Assembly (NCBI GenBank): GCA_029265715.1
Contig: JAJUGZ010000027.1
Coordinates: 1 to 43,617, forward strand
Direction of reading: 5' to 3'
Source: Bacteroidota bacterium
GTDB lineage: Bacteria > Bacteroidota > Bacteroidia > Bacteroidales > Prolixibacteraceae
DNA length: 43,617 nt
The notes under the pieces were generated by a model. The model searched no databases. It was not told the origin of the DNA and saw only the letters and a list, made by a program, of their open reading frames with translations. This document shows positions 1 to 7,751 of the stretch, piece by piece. The position numbers were made by a program, and so were the translations under genes. The stretch's first letter is position 1. Each line of letters opens with the position of its first letter.

Positions 1-172
1 AAATAGGCCTAGCATATTGATATTCTTCATTGTTGCTCTTTTTTGTACTGTAAAATAGGCAATCTAACCATATATCCCATGCTTAAAATATTAACAATTA
101 AACAAATATATTAACATTGGGTTTTTAGAGATGCCCAAAAACAATATTCTTTCTAATTTTACCTTGAATTCT
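1..172. other. AT-rich intergenic stretch at window edge
   Basis: No gene is visible here. The stretch is strongly AT-rich and lies downstream of the NikR-like gene, which reads leftwards. A weak inverted repeat (TTGGG at 117-121, CCCAA at 134-138) could be part of a terminator for that gene, but the stem is only five pairs, so this is uncertain. Confidence 0.4.
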
Positions 173-574
173 CTAATCAGTTCGGCTCATAATAATTTTC
201 CCATGGAGAATTCCTTTAATCCCGATTAGTTTGTCGGATAATTCAGTCAGCCGGCTCGATGTTCCTTTTACTGCAATGATTTCGAGTGTGTTTTGTTCAT
301 TCAGGATAAAATGCTGGCTGTTTAGCACGGCGTCGCGGTATTCCATCTGAATTTCGGACGAACGCACCCGGATCTCGTGCCGGGCATTTCCGTAAAGCAA
401 GGCGATGGCCCCCGCTACCACGTTGCCGCAGCGCCATTTCTTTTCGACCAGGTTCTTCTCGACCAAGAACCGGATGGCCTGGGAACGGTTGGCAAAATTG
501 TTTTCACGGACGTATTCGTCGAGTGCAACAAGCAGGTCTTCATCGATTGAAACACCGAAACGGGTTACCGGCAT
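173..574 (-). CDS. NikR-like ribbon-helix-helix regulator lacking most nickel ligands
   Basis: This is a DNA-binding regulator of the NikR family, 133 residues from the chosen ATG, the usual family length. Residues 1-45 form the ribbon-helix-helix domain (MPVTRFGVSIDEDLL followed by the NRSQAIR helix), and residues 50-133 form the ACT-like domain. The frame stays open to a TTG at 640, but that TTG is the -33 element of a good promoter, so the ATG at 574 (or 598) is preferred. A gap-free alignment to E. coli NikR, recalled from memory, puts Met, His, Ile and Thr at the four high-affinity nickel positions (His76, His87, His89, Cys95), so only His87 is kept. It is therefore NikR by fold but may not sense nickel in the classic way. 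It is transcribed divergently from the riboflavin synthase gene. Confidence 0.85.
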   Translation of the reverse strand: MPVTRFGVSIDEDLLVALDEYVRENNFANRSQAIRFLVEKNLVEKKWRCGNVVAGAIALLYGNARHEIRVRSSEIQMEYRDAVLNSQHFILNEQNTLEIIAVKGTSSRLTELSDKLIGIKGILHGKIIMSRTD

Positions 575-610
575 GGCGCTGTTGTTTTTATAAGACATGT
601 CATACATTGG

Positions 611-641
611 CAAAAATAGGTTTTGTCCGGTTAAAAACAAG
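611..641 (-). promoter_or_regulatory. Bacteroidota-type promoter of the NikR-like gene
   Basis: Read on the minus strand, CTTG (641-638), a 19-base spacer and TATTTTTG (618-611) match the phylum consensus TTTG-N19-TAnnTTTG. It places the transcript start near 605, just upstream of the ATG codons at 598 and 574, and so argues against a translation start at 640. Confidence 0.6.
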
Positions 642-707
642 GACCGTGAGAATTAAACAGCGTGTGAAATTCAGCCGGATGAGTATACCGTAGGCAGAAA
701 TATCTGT

Positions 708-738
708 TTTGTTCCTGAGCCCGAAACTTGTAACTTCG
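708..738 (+). promoter_or_regulatory. Bacteroidota-type promoter of riboflavin synthase gene
   Basis: TTTG at 708-711, a 19-base spacer, then TAACTTCG at 731-738, one mismatch from TAnnTTTG. The predicted transcript would start near 744, about 20 bases before the ATG at 764, which leaves no room for an FMN riboswitch. Confidence 0.6.
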
Positions 739-763
739 TAGCCAAAATTAAAACAGCACGATC

Positions 764-1375
764 ATGTTTTCAGGAATTGTGGAAGAATTTGGCGTAGTGA
801 AAGCCATTGAAAAAGACCAGGAAAATGTGCATTTAACACTGACCTGTTCGTTTGTCGACCAGTTGAAAGTTGACCAGAGTTTGTCGCACAACGGGGTGTG
901 CCTGACGGTTGTAAAGGTTGATCCGGTGGCAAAAACCTACACGGTGACGGCCATAAAAGAAACTTTGCTGAAATCGAACCTTGGTTTGTTGGAAATTGGC
1001 AGCAAGGTGAACCTGGAGCGCAGCATGATGATGAACGGACGGTTGGACGGGCATATTGTTCAGGGACACGTCGACCAGACTGCCACTTGTACCAACGTGG
1101 AAGAAGCCGAGGGAAGCTGGTACTTCACCTTCGAATATGATTTTGATCCGGAGAAAGCCAGACAAGGTTATATGACTGTCGAAAAAGGCTCGGTGACCGT
1201 AAACGGCGTTTCGCTGACGGTGGTCAACTCGAAAAACAACTCGTTTCAGGTTGCCATTATTCCATACACGTACAATGCAACCAATTTCCATACCTTCAAA
1301 CCCGGGTCGGTCGTGAACCTCGAGTTCGATATCATTGGGAAATACCTGAGCAAGTTGATGACTTTTAATCAATAG
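764..1375 (+). CDS. ribE: Riboflavin synthase alpha subunit
   Basis: Riboflavin synthase dismutates two molecules of 6,7-dimethyl-8-ribityllumazine into riboflavin and a pyrimidine product in the cytoplasm. The protein has 203 residues, close to the family norm. It begins with the hallmark MFSGIVEEFG and has the two internally similar lumazine-binding barrels, residues about 1-95 (with SHNGVCLTV) and 96-200 (with GHIVQGHVD and VTVNGVSLTVV). It stands alone here with its own promoter and is not next to other rib genes. A bidirectional hairpin follows the stop codon. Assignment is near certain. Confidence 0.96.
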   Translation: MFSGIVEEFGVVKAIEKDQENVHLTLTCSFVDQLKVDQSLSHNGVCLTVVKVDPVAKTYTVTAIKETLLKSNLGLLEIGSKVNLERSMMMNGRLDGHIVQGHVDQTATCTNVEEAEGSWYFTFEYDFDPEKARQGYMTVEKGSVTVNGVSLTVVNSKNNSFQVAIIPYTYNATNFHTFKPGSVVNLEFDIIGKYLSKLMTFNQ

Positions 1376-1378
1376 CAG

Positions 1379-1411
1379 AGCAAGGCTGTCCGGGATTCGG
1401 GCAGCCTTGCT
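1379..1411. terminator. Bidirectional hairpin between ribE and a convergent gene
   Basis: Perfect 10-base arms AGCAAGGCTG (1379-1388) and CAGCCTTGCT (1402-1411) enclose a 13-base loop. It lies right after ribE, and its right arm touches the stop codon of the convergent gene, so it probably ends both transcripts. A long T-tract is missing. Confidence 0.6.
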
Positions 1412-1959
1412 TACACAAAGAACGTTTCTAAGCATTTCAAGATTCCTTTCCCGTATTCCAGCTTCTTGACGGGCGACAATCCGATTTGTGCCCGAATCTG
1501 GTTCATCTGTTCCAACGATGGGGTTTCGCACTCCTTGTTTTTGTAAAACCGCAGCAGGAAGACGGTTTTCAGGGTAGAGCCTTTGAAACGGATCGTGAAT
1601 GCGCCGGTTCGGGCCGGATGGACGTGGATGTAATAACCGGGTTCGTCTCCTTTCCGGACAACCCATTCCGAATGGTCGTCCAACTTCACAATCTGATATC
1701 CCGCTTTGGGGTCGATCCACCTCAAAAAATTATCCGGGTCAAAGATATTTCCGGCTTTCAGAAATTGAGTAATGGCGTTGACAATCTCCTCCGGCGACAG
1801 TTGACCGGTGTAAATGTCGATGTAGTTGTTGCACAAGGGTTCCAACAGTTCAATAATCCGCTCGGGGCCGCTGCTTTCAAGTATTTTTAGCATGAATTCC
1901 CGATGATGCTTGGTCGGATTAAACCGGACTGGTGCCGAAAAGTTAGCTCCTGTTGTCAT
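1411..1959 (-). CDS. Hypothetical protein, 182 aa
   Basis: I do not recognise this protein. There is no signal peptide and no membrane segment. Residues 1-70 look helical. Residues 80-145 look like a run of beta strands (GYQIVKL, EWVVRK, GYYIHVHPA, AFTIRFKG, TVFLLRFYK), and the C-terminus is again helical. The IHVHPARTG stretch is the most distinctive part, but I cannot tie it to a catalytic motif. The gene converges on ribE and shares its terminator hairpin. The ATG at 1959 is chosen because GGGAAAA precedes it. It is probably a soluble cytoplasmic protein of a lineage-restricted family. Confidence 0.7.
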   Translation of the reverse strand: MTTGANFSAPVRFNPTKHHREFMLKILESSGPERIIELLEPLCNNYIDIYTGQLSPEEIVNAITQFLKAGNIFDPDNFLRWIDPKAGYQIVKLDDHSEWVVRKGDEPGYYIHVHPARTGAFTIRFKGSTLKTVFLLRFYKNKECETPSLEQMNQIRAQIGLSPVKKLEYGKGILKCLETFFV

Positions 1960-2052
1960 ACTGATTTTCCCTTTGCCGATTGCTAGTTAAAGATACGGCG
2001 GGTTAAATTGATTTCTTTAAGCTGGGCATTTAACTAAGATGTAGAATTTTAT

Positions 2053-2169
2053 AAACCCGGAGGGTTTGTATGTTTATAGGAAATATTCAGAAGGGAAACA
2101 TTCGACCCCAGTGGGGGCGAACCCATGGTTGTAGCTTTTTCCTAATAAACATTCGATGCCCCCGACATC
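2053..2169. repeat. REP-like palindrome cluster upstream of sigma factor gene
   Basis: Three short hairpins occur in about 120 bases: AAACCC/GGGTTT around 2053-2067, TTCGACCCC/GGGGGCGAA at 2101-2121 and GATGCC/GACATC around 2155-2169. The same motif types recur at 3004-3123 on the other side of the sigma gene. They resemble the extragenic palindromes often mobilised by RAYT transposases, one of which lies at 41141 in this window. The rest of 1960-2349 holds nothing else recognisable apart from a promoter element. Confidence 0.6.
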
Positions 2170-2322
2170 AGGAGATTTTGTCTTTGTGAATCTTTGAATC
2201 CGGACGCCTTTGTGGTAGGAAAAATAGCCACCAGGTATCCAAAGCACTAAGAAACACTAAGAAATACGAGGGTAAAAAAGATAATAATTCAACCTGAACA
2301 GGAATCTCTCCGGGTAGATTTT

Positions 2323-2330
2323 TATATTTG
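2323..2330 (+). promoter_or_regulatory. -7 element upstream of the ECF sigma gene
   Basis: TATATTTG is an exact match to TAnnTTTG, 19 bases before the TTG start at 2350. No convincing -33 element is seen at the right distance, so expression may be weak, as is usual for ECF sigma genes. Confidence 0.45.
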
Positions 2331-2349
2331 CTTCAAGGTAAGTATTCGA

Positions 2350-2973
2350 TTGAACACATTCCAGATAAATAAAGACCAGGATTTGCTGCTACGGATCCGC
2401 CAGGGCGACGAGGTAGCATTTGAACTTATTTTTTTCAGGTACAAGGGGAAGTTGTATGATTTTATTAAACGGAGCCTGCCATTTGAAGAAGATGCTGAAA
2501 GCATAGTTCAGGAGATATTTACGAAACTTTGGGTGAACCGTCTGGAGCTTGATCCTTCCAAATCGCTGAGCGCATTCTTGTTTACGATTGCGAAGAATGA
2601 AGTTTTTGGTCATTTGCGCAAGCTGTTGGTCCGGAGGAAGTACCTGGAAGAACTGAAGTTTTCGGTTGAAGAATCATCCGGAGGGACAGAGTTGCAGGTT
2701 GAATATGAAGAGTTGAAAAAGACGGTTGCCGGGTTGATTAGTTCGATGCCCGAAAAACGGCGCCGGATTTTTGAACTGAGCCGCGAGGAAGGGTTGACCT
2801 ACAAAGAAATTGCCCGGCAACTGGGCATCAGCGAAAATACGGTTGATACCCAAATCCGGAAAGCTTTGTCGTTCCTGAAAGAGAACTTGCGGAGCCGGAT
2901 GTCGTTAATCCTGTTCTTTCTGATACGCAGACGGCACAAAATAGCGCCGTTAGACACCAACCCTAATTCCTGA
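2350..2973 (+). CDS. ECF-family RNA polymerase sigma factor (FecI-like)
   Basis: An extracytoplasmic-function sigma factor of 207 residues. Region 2 spans about residues 13-77 (LLLRIRQGDEVAFELIFFRY onward to FTKLWVNR). Region 4 spans about 133-182, with the helix-turn-helix LTYKEIARQLGISENTVDTQ. The C-terminal 20 residues are basic and hydrophobic (LILFFLIRRRHK), which is common in Bacteroidota ECF factors. The start is a TTG, chosen because it lies just behind a TAnnTTTG element. A FecR-type anti-sigma and a SusC with an STN domain follow, so the three should form a trans-envelope switch that turns on the fructan locus when SusC binds its glycan. REP-like palindromes bracket the gene. Confidence 0.92.
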   Translation: MNTFQINKDQDLLLRIRQGDEVAFELIFFRYKGKLYDFIKRSLPFEEDAESIVQEIFTKLWVNRLELDPSKSLSAFLFTIAKNEVFGHLRKLLVRRKYLEELKFSVEESSGGTELQVEYEELKKTVAGLISSMPEKRRRIFELSREEGLTYKEIARQLGISENTVDTQIRKALSFLKENLRSRMSLILFFLIRRRHKIAPLDTNPNS

Positions 2974-3003
2974 TTTGAACCAGATATTTAATGAATACTG
3001 CAG

Positions 3004-3123
3004 GATGCCGGAGGCATCGAATGTTTGTAGAATATGAGATATGTGTAAAAGATCCGACCCCGGCCGGGGTCGCACAGCATGTTTTATCGAACTTTTCTAC
3101 AAGCATCCAAACCCGCTGGGTTT
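3004..3123. repeat. REP-like palindrome cluster between sigma and anti-sigma genes
   Basis: GATGCC/GGCATC at 3004-3018, an 18-base perfect palindrome at 3055-3072 (arms CGACCCCGG and CCGGGGTCG) and AAACCC/GGGTTT at 3109-3123. The motifs mirror those at 2053-2169. They lengthen the sigma to anti-sigma gap to about 300 bases, which is wide for such a pair. Confidence 0.65.
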
Positions 3124-3164
3124 ATTAAAAGGGTGTTCGTTTTTACTAAACGACTAATTCAAAT

Positions 3165-3176
3165 CCTGATATCAGG
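3165..3176. promoter_or_regulatory. 12-base perfect palindrome upstream of anti-sigma gene
   Basis: CCTGATATCAGG is a perfect palindrome about 100 bases before the anti-sigma start. A second ATCAGG at about 3190 could pair alternatively with its left half. It could be an operator or part of a leader hairpin; the sequence alone does not decide. Confidence 0.35.
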
Positions 3177-3276
3177 CCGATTAAGATATCATCAGGAGAA
3201 AAAATCAAAAAAAAATCAGTTTCGGATCACGGAACGATGACGCTTGCGCATATTAGTCAGTGTAAGAAAACTTCTC

Positions 3277-4269
3277 ATGGACACCGCAAAACACATAAAC
3301 GAAAAAATAACCCGCTTGTACAGCAACCAGTTTTTGGGGAGCCAGGAAATCGTTGAACTGGAGAAATGGTTGGCACAGGCTCAATCCGACCCGGATGTGG
3401 AACGGTGGCTGGCTGCTCATTGGGACAATGCAGAGAATGCAGAGGCCGAAATTTCACTGGAAGGGATCCGTATCCGGATCAACCAAAGCAAGCAGAAAAT
3501 CAAGGCGCAGCAAATGAGGCGCTTGATGGTCAACTTGCAGAAAATTGCAGCCGTATTGGTTGTGCCGTTGATCGTTTTAAGCGTTTGGCTGATGACCCGG
3601 CAGCCGGCCGGTGAAAAAATGGTTCTGATGACCGCCAAAGGAGAACACTCCCACGTAGTATTGCCCGACGGCTCGGAAGTTTGGTTGAATGTGGATACCA
3701 AACTTGAATATGCAACCGATTTTAACCAGAACAACCGGTTGCTGAATTTAACCGGCGAAGCTCTGTTTAAAGTGGCCAAAGGGAAACGGCATCCTTTTGT
3801 TGTCGAGGCATCCGATTTTAAAGTAACGGCGATCGGTACCGAATTCAATATCTCGGCTTATGACGGCGAGCCTGTTGCATCAACTTATTTGAAAGAGGGG
3901 GTTGTAAAATTTGATTACACTCCGGGCAAGGGCGACAAACGGTCGTTGATCATGAACCCCGGAGAGCAGGCTACTGTTGCCCATGCTGACGGGTCGCTCC
4001 ATGTCCGAACGGTTCCGGGCAACAATTCAGATTCCTGGGTCCGGGGAGAACTGGTTTTCAACAACGAACCGATTGACCGGGTATTCCGGAAAGTGGAGCG
4101 CTGGTATAACGTGAAGATCAGTTATTCGTTTGATGACTTTGCCAACGAGACACTTACGGTAAACCTGAAAAACGGTGAATCGTTGGCCCGTTTGCTGGAA
4201 ATTATAGACCAGGCAATCGGAATACAGGTTAAACAAAATAACAATGAGTATGTAATTACAAGGAAATAA
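3277..4269 (+). CDS. FecR-family anti-sigma factor
   Basis: An inner-membrane anti-sigma factor of 330 residues that would hold the neighbouring ECF sigma until SusC signals. Residues 1-86 are the cytoplasmic sigma-binding part, 88-107 are one membrane helix (LQKIAAVLVVPLIVLSVWL), about 115-215 are the periplasmic FecR domain (HVVLPDGSEVWLNVDTKL, GEALFKVAKGKRHPFVVEA), and about 255-328 are the C-terminal DUF4974-type domain that meets the STN domain of SusC. The frame extends upstream to a TTG at 3244, but the ATG at 3277 gives the usual MDTAKHINEKITRL start. SusC follows after 92 bases. Confidence 0.93.
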   Translation: MDTAKHINEKITRLYSNQFLGSQEIVELEKWLAQAQSDPDVERWLAAHWDNAENAEAEISLEGIRIRINQSKQKIKAQQMRRLMVNLQKIAAVLVVPLIVLSVWLMTRQPAGEKMVLMTAKGEHSHVVLPDGSEVWLNVDTKLEYATDFNQNNRLLNLTGEALFKVAKGKRHPFVVEASDFKVTAIGTEFNISAYDGEPVASTYLKEGVVKFDYTPGKGDKRSLIMNPGEQATVAHADGSLHVRTVPGNNSDSWVRGELVFNNEPIDRVFRKVERWYNVKISYSFDDFANETLTVNLKNGESLARLLEIIDQAIGIQVKQNNNEYVITRK

Positions 4270-4285
4270 GCTAAAAAGAAGAAAA

Positions 4286-4320
4286 GGTAAGCAGTAATTG
4301 TTGGCACGATCATGCTTACC
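4286..4320. promoter_or_regulatory. Inverted repeat in the susC leader
   Basis: GGTAAGCA (4286-4293) and TGCTTACC (4313-4320) form eight perfect pairs around a 19-base loop, between the anti-sigma stop and the SusC start. It could be an operator, a partial terminator or an mRNA processing structure that sets SusC levels apart from the regulator. Confidence 0.4.
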
Positions 4321-4361
4321 CCTTCAGATAGTGATTTTTAACATTAAAATCGTTCGAATTT

Positions 4362-7300
4362 ATGAAAAAAATGTTTCAAAAACGAACCAGGGGAAGGTAC
4401 GCCTGGTTACGAAAGCTATTAATTGTTATGAAACTAACTATTGTACTAATCCTGATCTCAGCGATGCTTGTTTCTGCGGAAAGTTATTCGCAGTCAACCC
4501 GGTTAAGCTTAGGCTACAAAGAGATTTCAATTGGTCAGCTTTTGCAGATTATTGAGAAGCAAACCGATTTCCGGTTTGCCTATTCCAAATCGCGCCTTGA
4601 TCCGGACCAAACGGTTTCGATTGATGTAAAAAACGAGAACCTGGAAACAATCCTGAAGACCATTTTGGATAAAAACAACTTGACTTACAGTATCATCGAC
4701 CGGTATGTGGTTATATCCGACAAGAACGCTCCGGAATCAATCAATTCGCAGCAAGCACAGAAAAAAGTTGCCGGTAAAGTGACCGACTCTTCCGGACAAC
4801 CCTTACCTGGCGTTACTGTCATGGTAAAAGGCACGACCAACGGAACAATAACTGATGCCGATGGAACCTATTCGCTTTCGGATGTTCCGGCTGACGGTGT
4901 TCTGGTATTCTCATTTGTGGGGATGAAAAGCCAGGAAGTTAAAGTGGCCGGGAAAACAAGCGTTAATGCCACGCTTGCTGAAGAAACCATCGGGTTGGAG
5001 GAAGTTGTTGCAGTTGGTTACGGCACGCAGAAAAAAGCAAATCTGACCGGCGCCGTTTCTGTGGTGAAAATGGATGATATCGTTAGTGTTCCTACCGGTA
5101 ATATCATGTCGAACCTTCAGGGGCGTTTACCTGGCGTGAGTATTATCACCGATGGTACGCCGGGAGGAGTGAATACATCGACAGCCATCAGGGGGATTAC
5201 TACCATTAATAACAGTACTCCATTGTATGTAATTGATGGTGTTCAAACCCGTTCAAACATTGCTACTCTACTAAATCCCAATGACGTGGAGTCGATACAG
5301 GTTTTGAAAGATGCAGCCTCAGCTTCTATATATGGGGTACAGGCCGCTAATGGAGTTATTATCATTACCACGAAAAGGGCAGACAAAAACAAAATTAAAG
5401 TAGATTTTGATACTCAACTTACCGCCCAGTTTTTTCACACTGGTATTGATATGCTAGATGCCCAGCAGTGGGGCGAGATTTATTGGAAAGCTTATAAAAA
5501 CGACGGTGTAAAACCGGCTCATGATCAGTACGGAAGCGGCGATACCCCAGTTATTCCAGAATTCATTGATTCTAAAAAATTAATCCCTGCAGGAAATACA
5601 AATTGGGCGGATGAAGTATATGAAACAGCCTTACTTCAAAATTATAATGTTACTGTAGCTCGGGGGACTGAAACGGGATCCACTACTTTTTCGCTTAATT
5701 ATTTCGACCAAGATGGATTGATTAAATACACCAATTTTAACCGTTTTAATGTTCGCTTGAATTCAGATTACAATTTTCTGGACAATCGGTTGAGAATAGG
5801 TGAAAATATCAATGTTAGCAAATGGGACGAGGTACTGAAACCCGATGGTATTGAAGAGTTGACCATTGCCCAGCATCCTCTGATCCCGGTTTACGACATC
5901 AATGGTGGATATGCCGGTCCAACTCAGGGGCTTGGTGATAAGCCCAACCCAGTCCGTTTACTGAATCAACAGAAAGAAAACCGCCTTTCGCAATGGCGTA
6001 TTTTCGGGAATATGTTTGCCGAGATTGAACCGTTAAAAGACCTTGTTTATCGCTCAAACTTTGGAGTGAACTATCGGAATGGTTTCCAATCCAATTTTGA
6101 ACCTCGCTGGGCAGAAGGCGACCGAACTGTGGACAAAAACCAATTAACCGTGGAGTCTAATTACGATCTGGAGTGGATTTGGTCTAATACTTTAACGTAT
6201 GCGCTGAATGTGTCCGATCATACGCTTAATTTTCTTGCCGGTTTGGAAGCCAAGGAATCTACAAATGAATGGCTTTCAGGGCGTAGAGAAGATTTTTTAA
6301 TCCAAGCATTGGATTACCGATACCTGAGTGCTGGTAGTGGGACCCAAACTAATGGGAATTTGGCTTCGCGAACAGCCATGAATTCTTACTTCGGTAAGTT
6401 GAACTATTCTTATAAAGGCCGCTATTTATTGTCCGGTATCATCCGACGGGATGCTTCTTCGCGGTTTGGGAAAAATAACAACTCAGCTGTTTTTCCTTCG
6501 GTATCTGCAGGATGGCGTATCAGCCAAGAAAACTTCATGAAACGTGTAACGTCGATTTCTGATCTGAAGTTACGTGCCAGCTGGGGACAAAATGGGAATG
6601 ACCTGATGGATAATGAAGCAACCTATACGAAATACGTTATCAACCTGAATCGGGCCGGATACGACATCAGCGGATTAAATCAAGGAGTTATTCCAACAGG
6701 TGTAATTAAAGATCGATCCGGAAATTCAGATATTAAGTGGGAAATTACTACCCAAACGAACTTTGGGATTGATTTAAGCATGTTCGATAACCGTTTGAAT
6801 GTAACCTTGGATTATTACCTGAAAAAAACTGATGATATGCTGATTGACCGACCCTATATTGCCGTAATTGGCGAAGGAGGTTATATGGCTTACAATGGTG
6901 CTTCTATGAAAAATAACGGGTTCGAAGGAATTGTCAACTGGAGGAGCAGGGTTGGAAAAGACTTTACCTGCGATGTGACTCTGACCGCTTCGGCTTATAA
7001 AAATGAAATTACATCGTTGCCGGATGATATTTATTATACATGGGGTGGTGGTAATGGAATCGACAAAAGTATTGTCGGACAACCTTATGGTTCGTGGATG
7101 GGGTATAAGACCAATGGACTGTATCGTACGGAAGCTGATCTGAATGATGGCATTAACCAACCCGGAGAAGGGCTCGGACGCATTCGCTATGTGGACATGA
7201 ATGATGACAAGGTTATTGATAATAAAGACCGCACTTGGTTGGGATCTGATCAACCCAAACTTACGGGGGGGGTAAATGTTGCTATGAACTATAAATCGTT

Positions 7301-7721
7301 CGATTTTTCCTTTTTTTTTACCGGAATGGTTCGCAATGTTTGGAATAACTCTCGGTTCTATACCGATTTTTTTCAGTTGTGGACAGGCAACCATAGTACC
7401 CGACTGTTGAAAGCTTGGGATAATGATAAGAATTTTAATTCTGATATTCCAGCACTTACGGCAGTAAATCTGAACGATGAAGGTCGTGGATCGGAATATT
7501 TTATTGAAAATGGGTCTTATTTAAAGTTGAAAAATTTTGTATTAGGGTATACTTTGCCTGGACAACTTTCCAATAAGTTGAAAATGAAAAACATTAGAAT
7601 ATACATGCAAGCGCAGGATTTATTTACCCTAACAAAATACACTGGAGCCGATCCTGAAGGACCGGGATACGTTTATCCGCTTCCCCGTACTGTTACTTTG
7701 GGAATGAACATCGGTTTTTAA
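4362..7721 (+). CDS. SusC/RagA TonB-linked outer-membrane transporter with STN domain
   Basis: A 1119-residue outer-membrane channel that imports glycan fragments with energy from TonB. In order: signal peptide about 1-44, STN signalling domain about 48-120 (GQLLQIIEKQTDFRFAY), carboxypeptidase-regulatory-like domain about 135-207 (KVAGKVTDSSGQPLPGVTV), TonB-box-like EEVVAVGYGTQKK at 214-225, plug domain to about 335 with VLKDAASASIYG, then the barrel ending in LGMNIGF. The STN domain marks it as a sensor for the FecR/ECF pair just upstream. Neighbouring GH32 and GH91 enzymes suggest fructan oligosaccharides as cargo, but that is inference. SusD follows 30 bases later. Confidence 0.97.
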   Translation: MKKMFQKRTRGRYAWLRKLLIVMKLTIVLILISAMLVSAESYSQSTRLSLGYKEISIGQLLQIIEKQTDFRFAYSKSRLDPDQTVSIDVKNENLETILKTILDKNNLTYSIIDRYVVISDKNAPESINSQQAQKKVAGKVTDSSGQPLPGVTVMVKGTTNGTITDADGTYSLSDVPADGVLVFSFVGMKSQEVKVAGKTSVNATLAEETIGLEEVVAVGYGTQKKANLTGAVSVVKMDDIVSVPTGNIMSNLQGRLPGVSIITDGTPGGVNTSTAIRGITTINNSTPLYVIDGVQTRSNIATLLNPNDVESIQVLKDAASASIYGVQAANGVIIITTKRADKNKIKVDFDTQLTAQFFHTGIDMLDAQQWGEIYWKAYKNDGVKPAHDQYGSGDTPVIPEFIDSKKLIPAGNTNWADEVYETALLQNYNVTVARGTETGSTTFSLNYFDQDGLIKYTNFNRFNVRLNSDYNFLDNRLRIGENINVSKWDEVLKPDGIEELTIAQHPLIPVYDINGGYAGPTQGLGDKPNPVRLLNQQKENRLSQWRIFGNMFAEIEPLKDLVYRSNFGVNYRNGFQSNFEPRWAEGDRTVDKNQLTVESNYDLEWIWSNTLTYALNVSDHTLNFLAGLEAKESTNEWLSGRREDFLIQALDYRYLSAGSGTQTNGNLASRTAMNSYFGKLNYSYKGRYLLSGIIRRDASSRFGKNNNSAVFPSVSAGWRISQENFMKRVTSISDLKLRASWGQNGNDLMDNEATYTKYVINLNRAGYDISGLNQGVIPTGVIKDRSGNSDIKWEITTQTNFGIDLSMFDNRLNVTLDYYLKKTDDMLIDRPYIAVIGEGGYMAYNGASMKNNGFEGIVNWRSRVGKDFTCDVTLTASAYKNEITSLPDDIYYTWGGGNGIDKSIVGQPYGSWMGYKTNGLYRTEADLNDGINQPGEGLGRIRYVDMNDDKVIDNKDRTWLGSDQPKLTGGVNVAMNYKSFDFSFFFTGMVRNVWNNSRFYTDFFQLWTGNHSTRLLKAWDNDKNFNSDIPALTAVNLNDEGRGSEYFIENGSYLKLKNFVLGYTLPGQLSNKLKMKNIRIYMQAQDLFTLTKYTGADPEGPGYVYPLPRTVTLGMNIGF

Positions 7722-7751
7722 AGGATATGTCAAACAATAAAAAACACAACT

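Noticed and set aside
640-763. FMN riboswitch before riboflavin synthase
   Set aside because: The promoter at 708-738 leaves only about 20 bases of leader, and none of the conserved RFN-element blocks is present.
833-1720. Long open frame antisense to ribE and the following gene
   Set aside because: It runs opposite two well-supported genes, has an Arg/His-rich composition typical of antisense frames and no recognisable domain.
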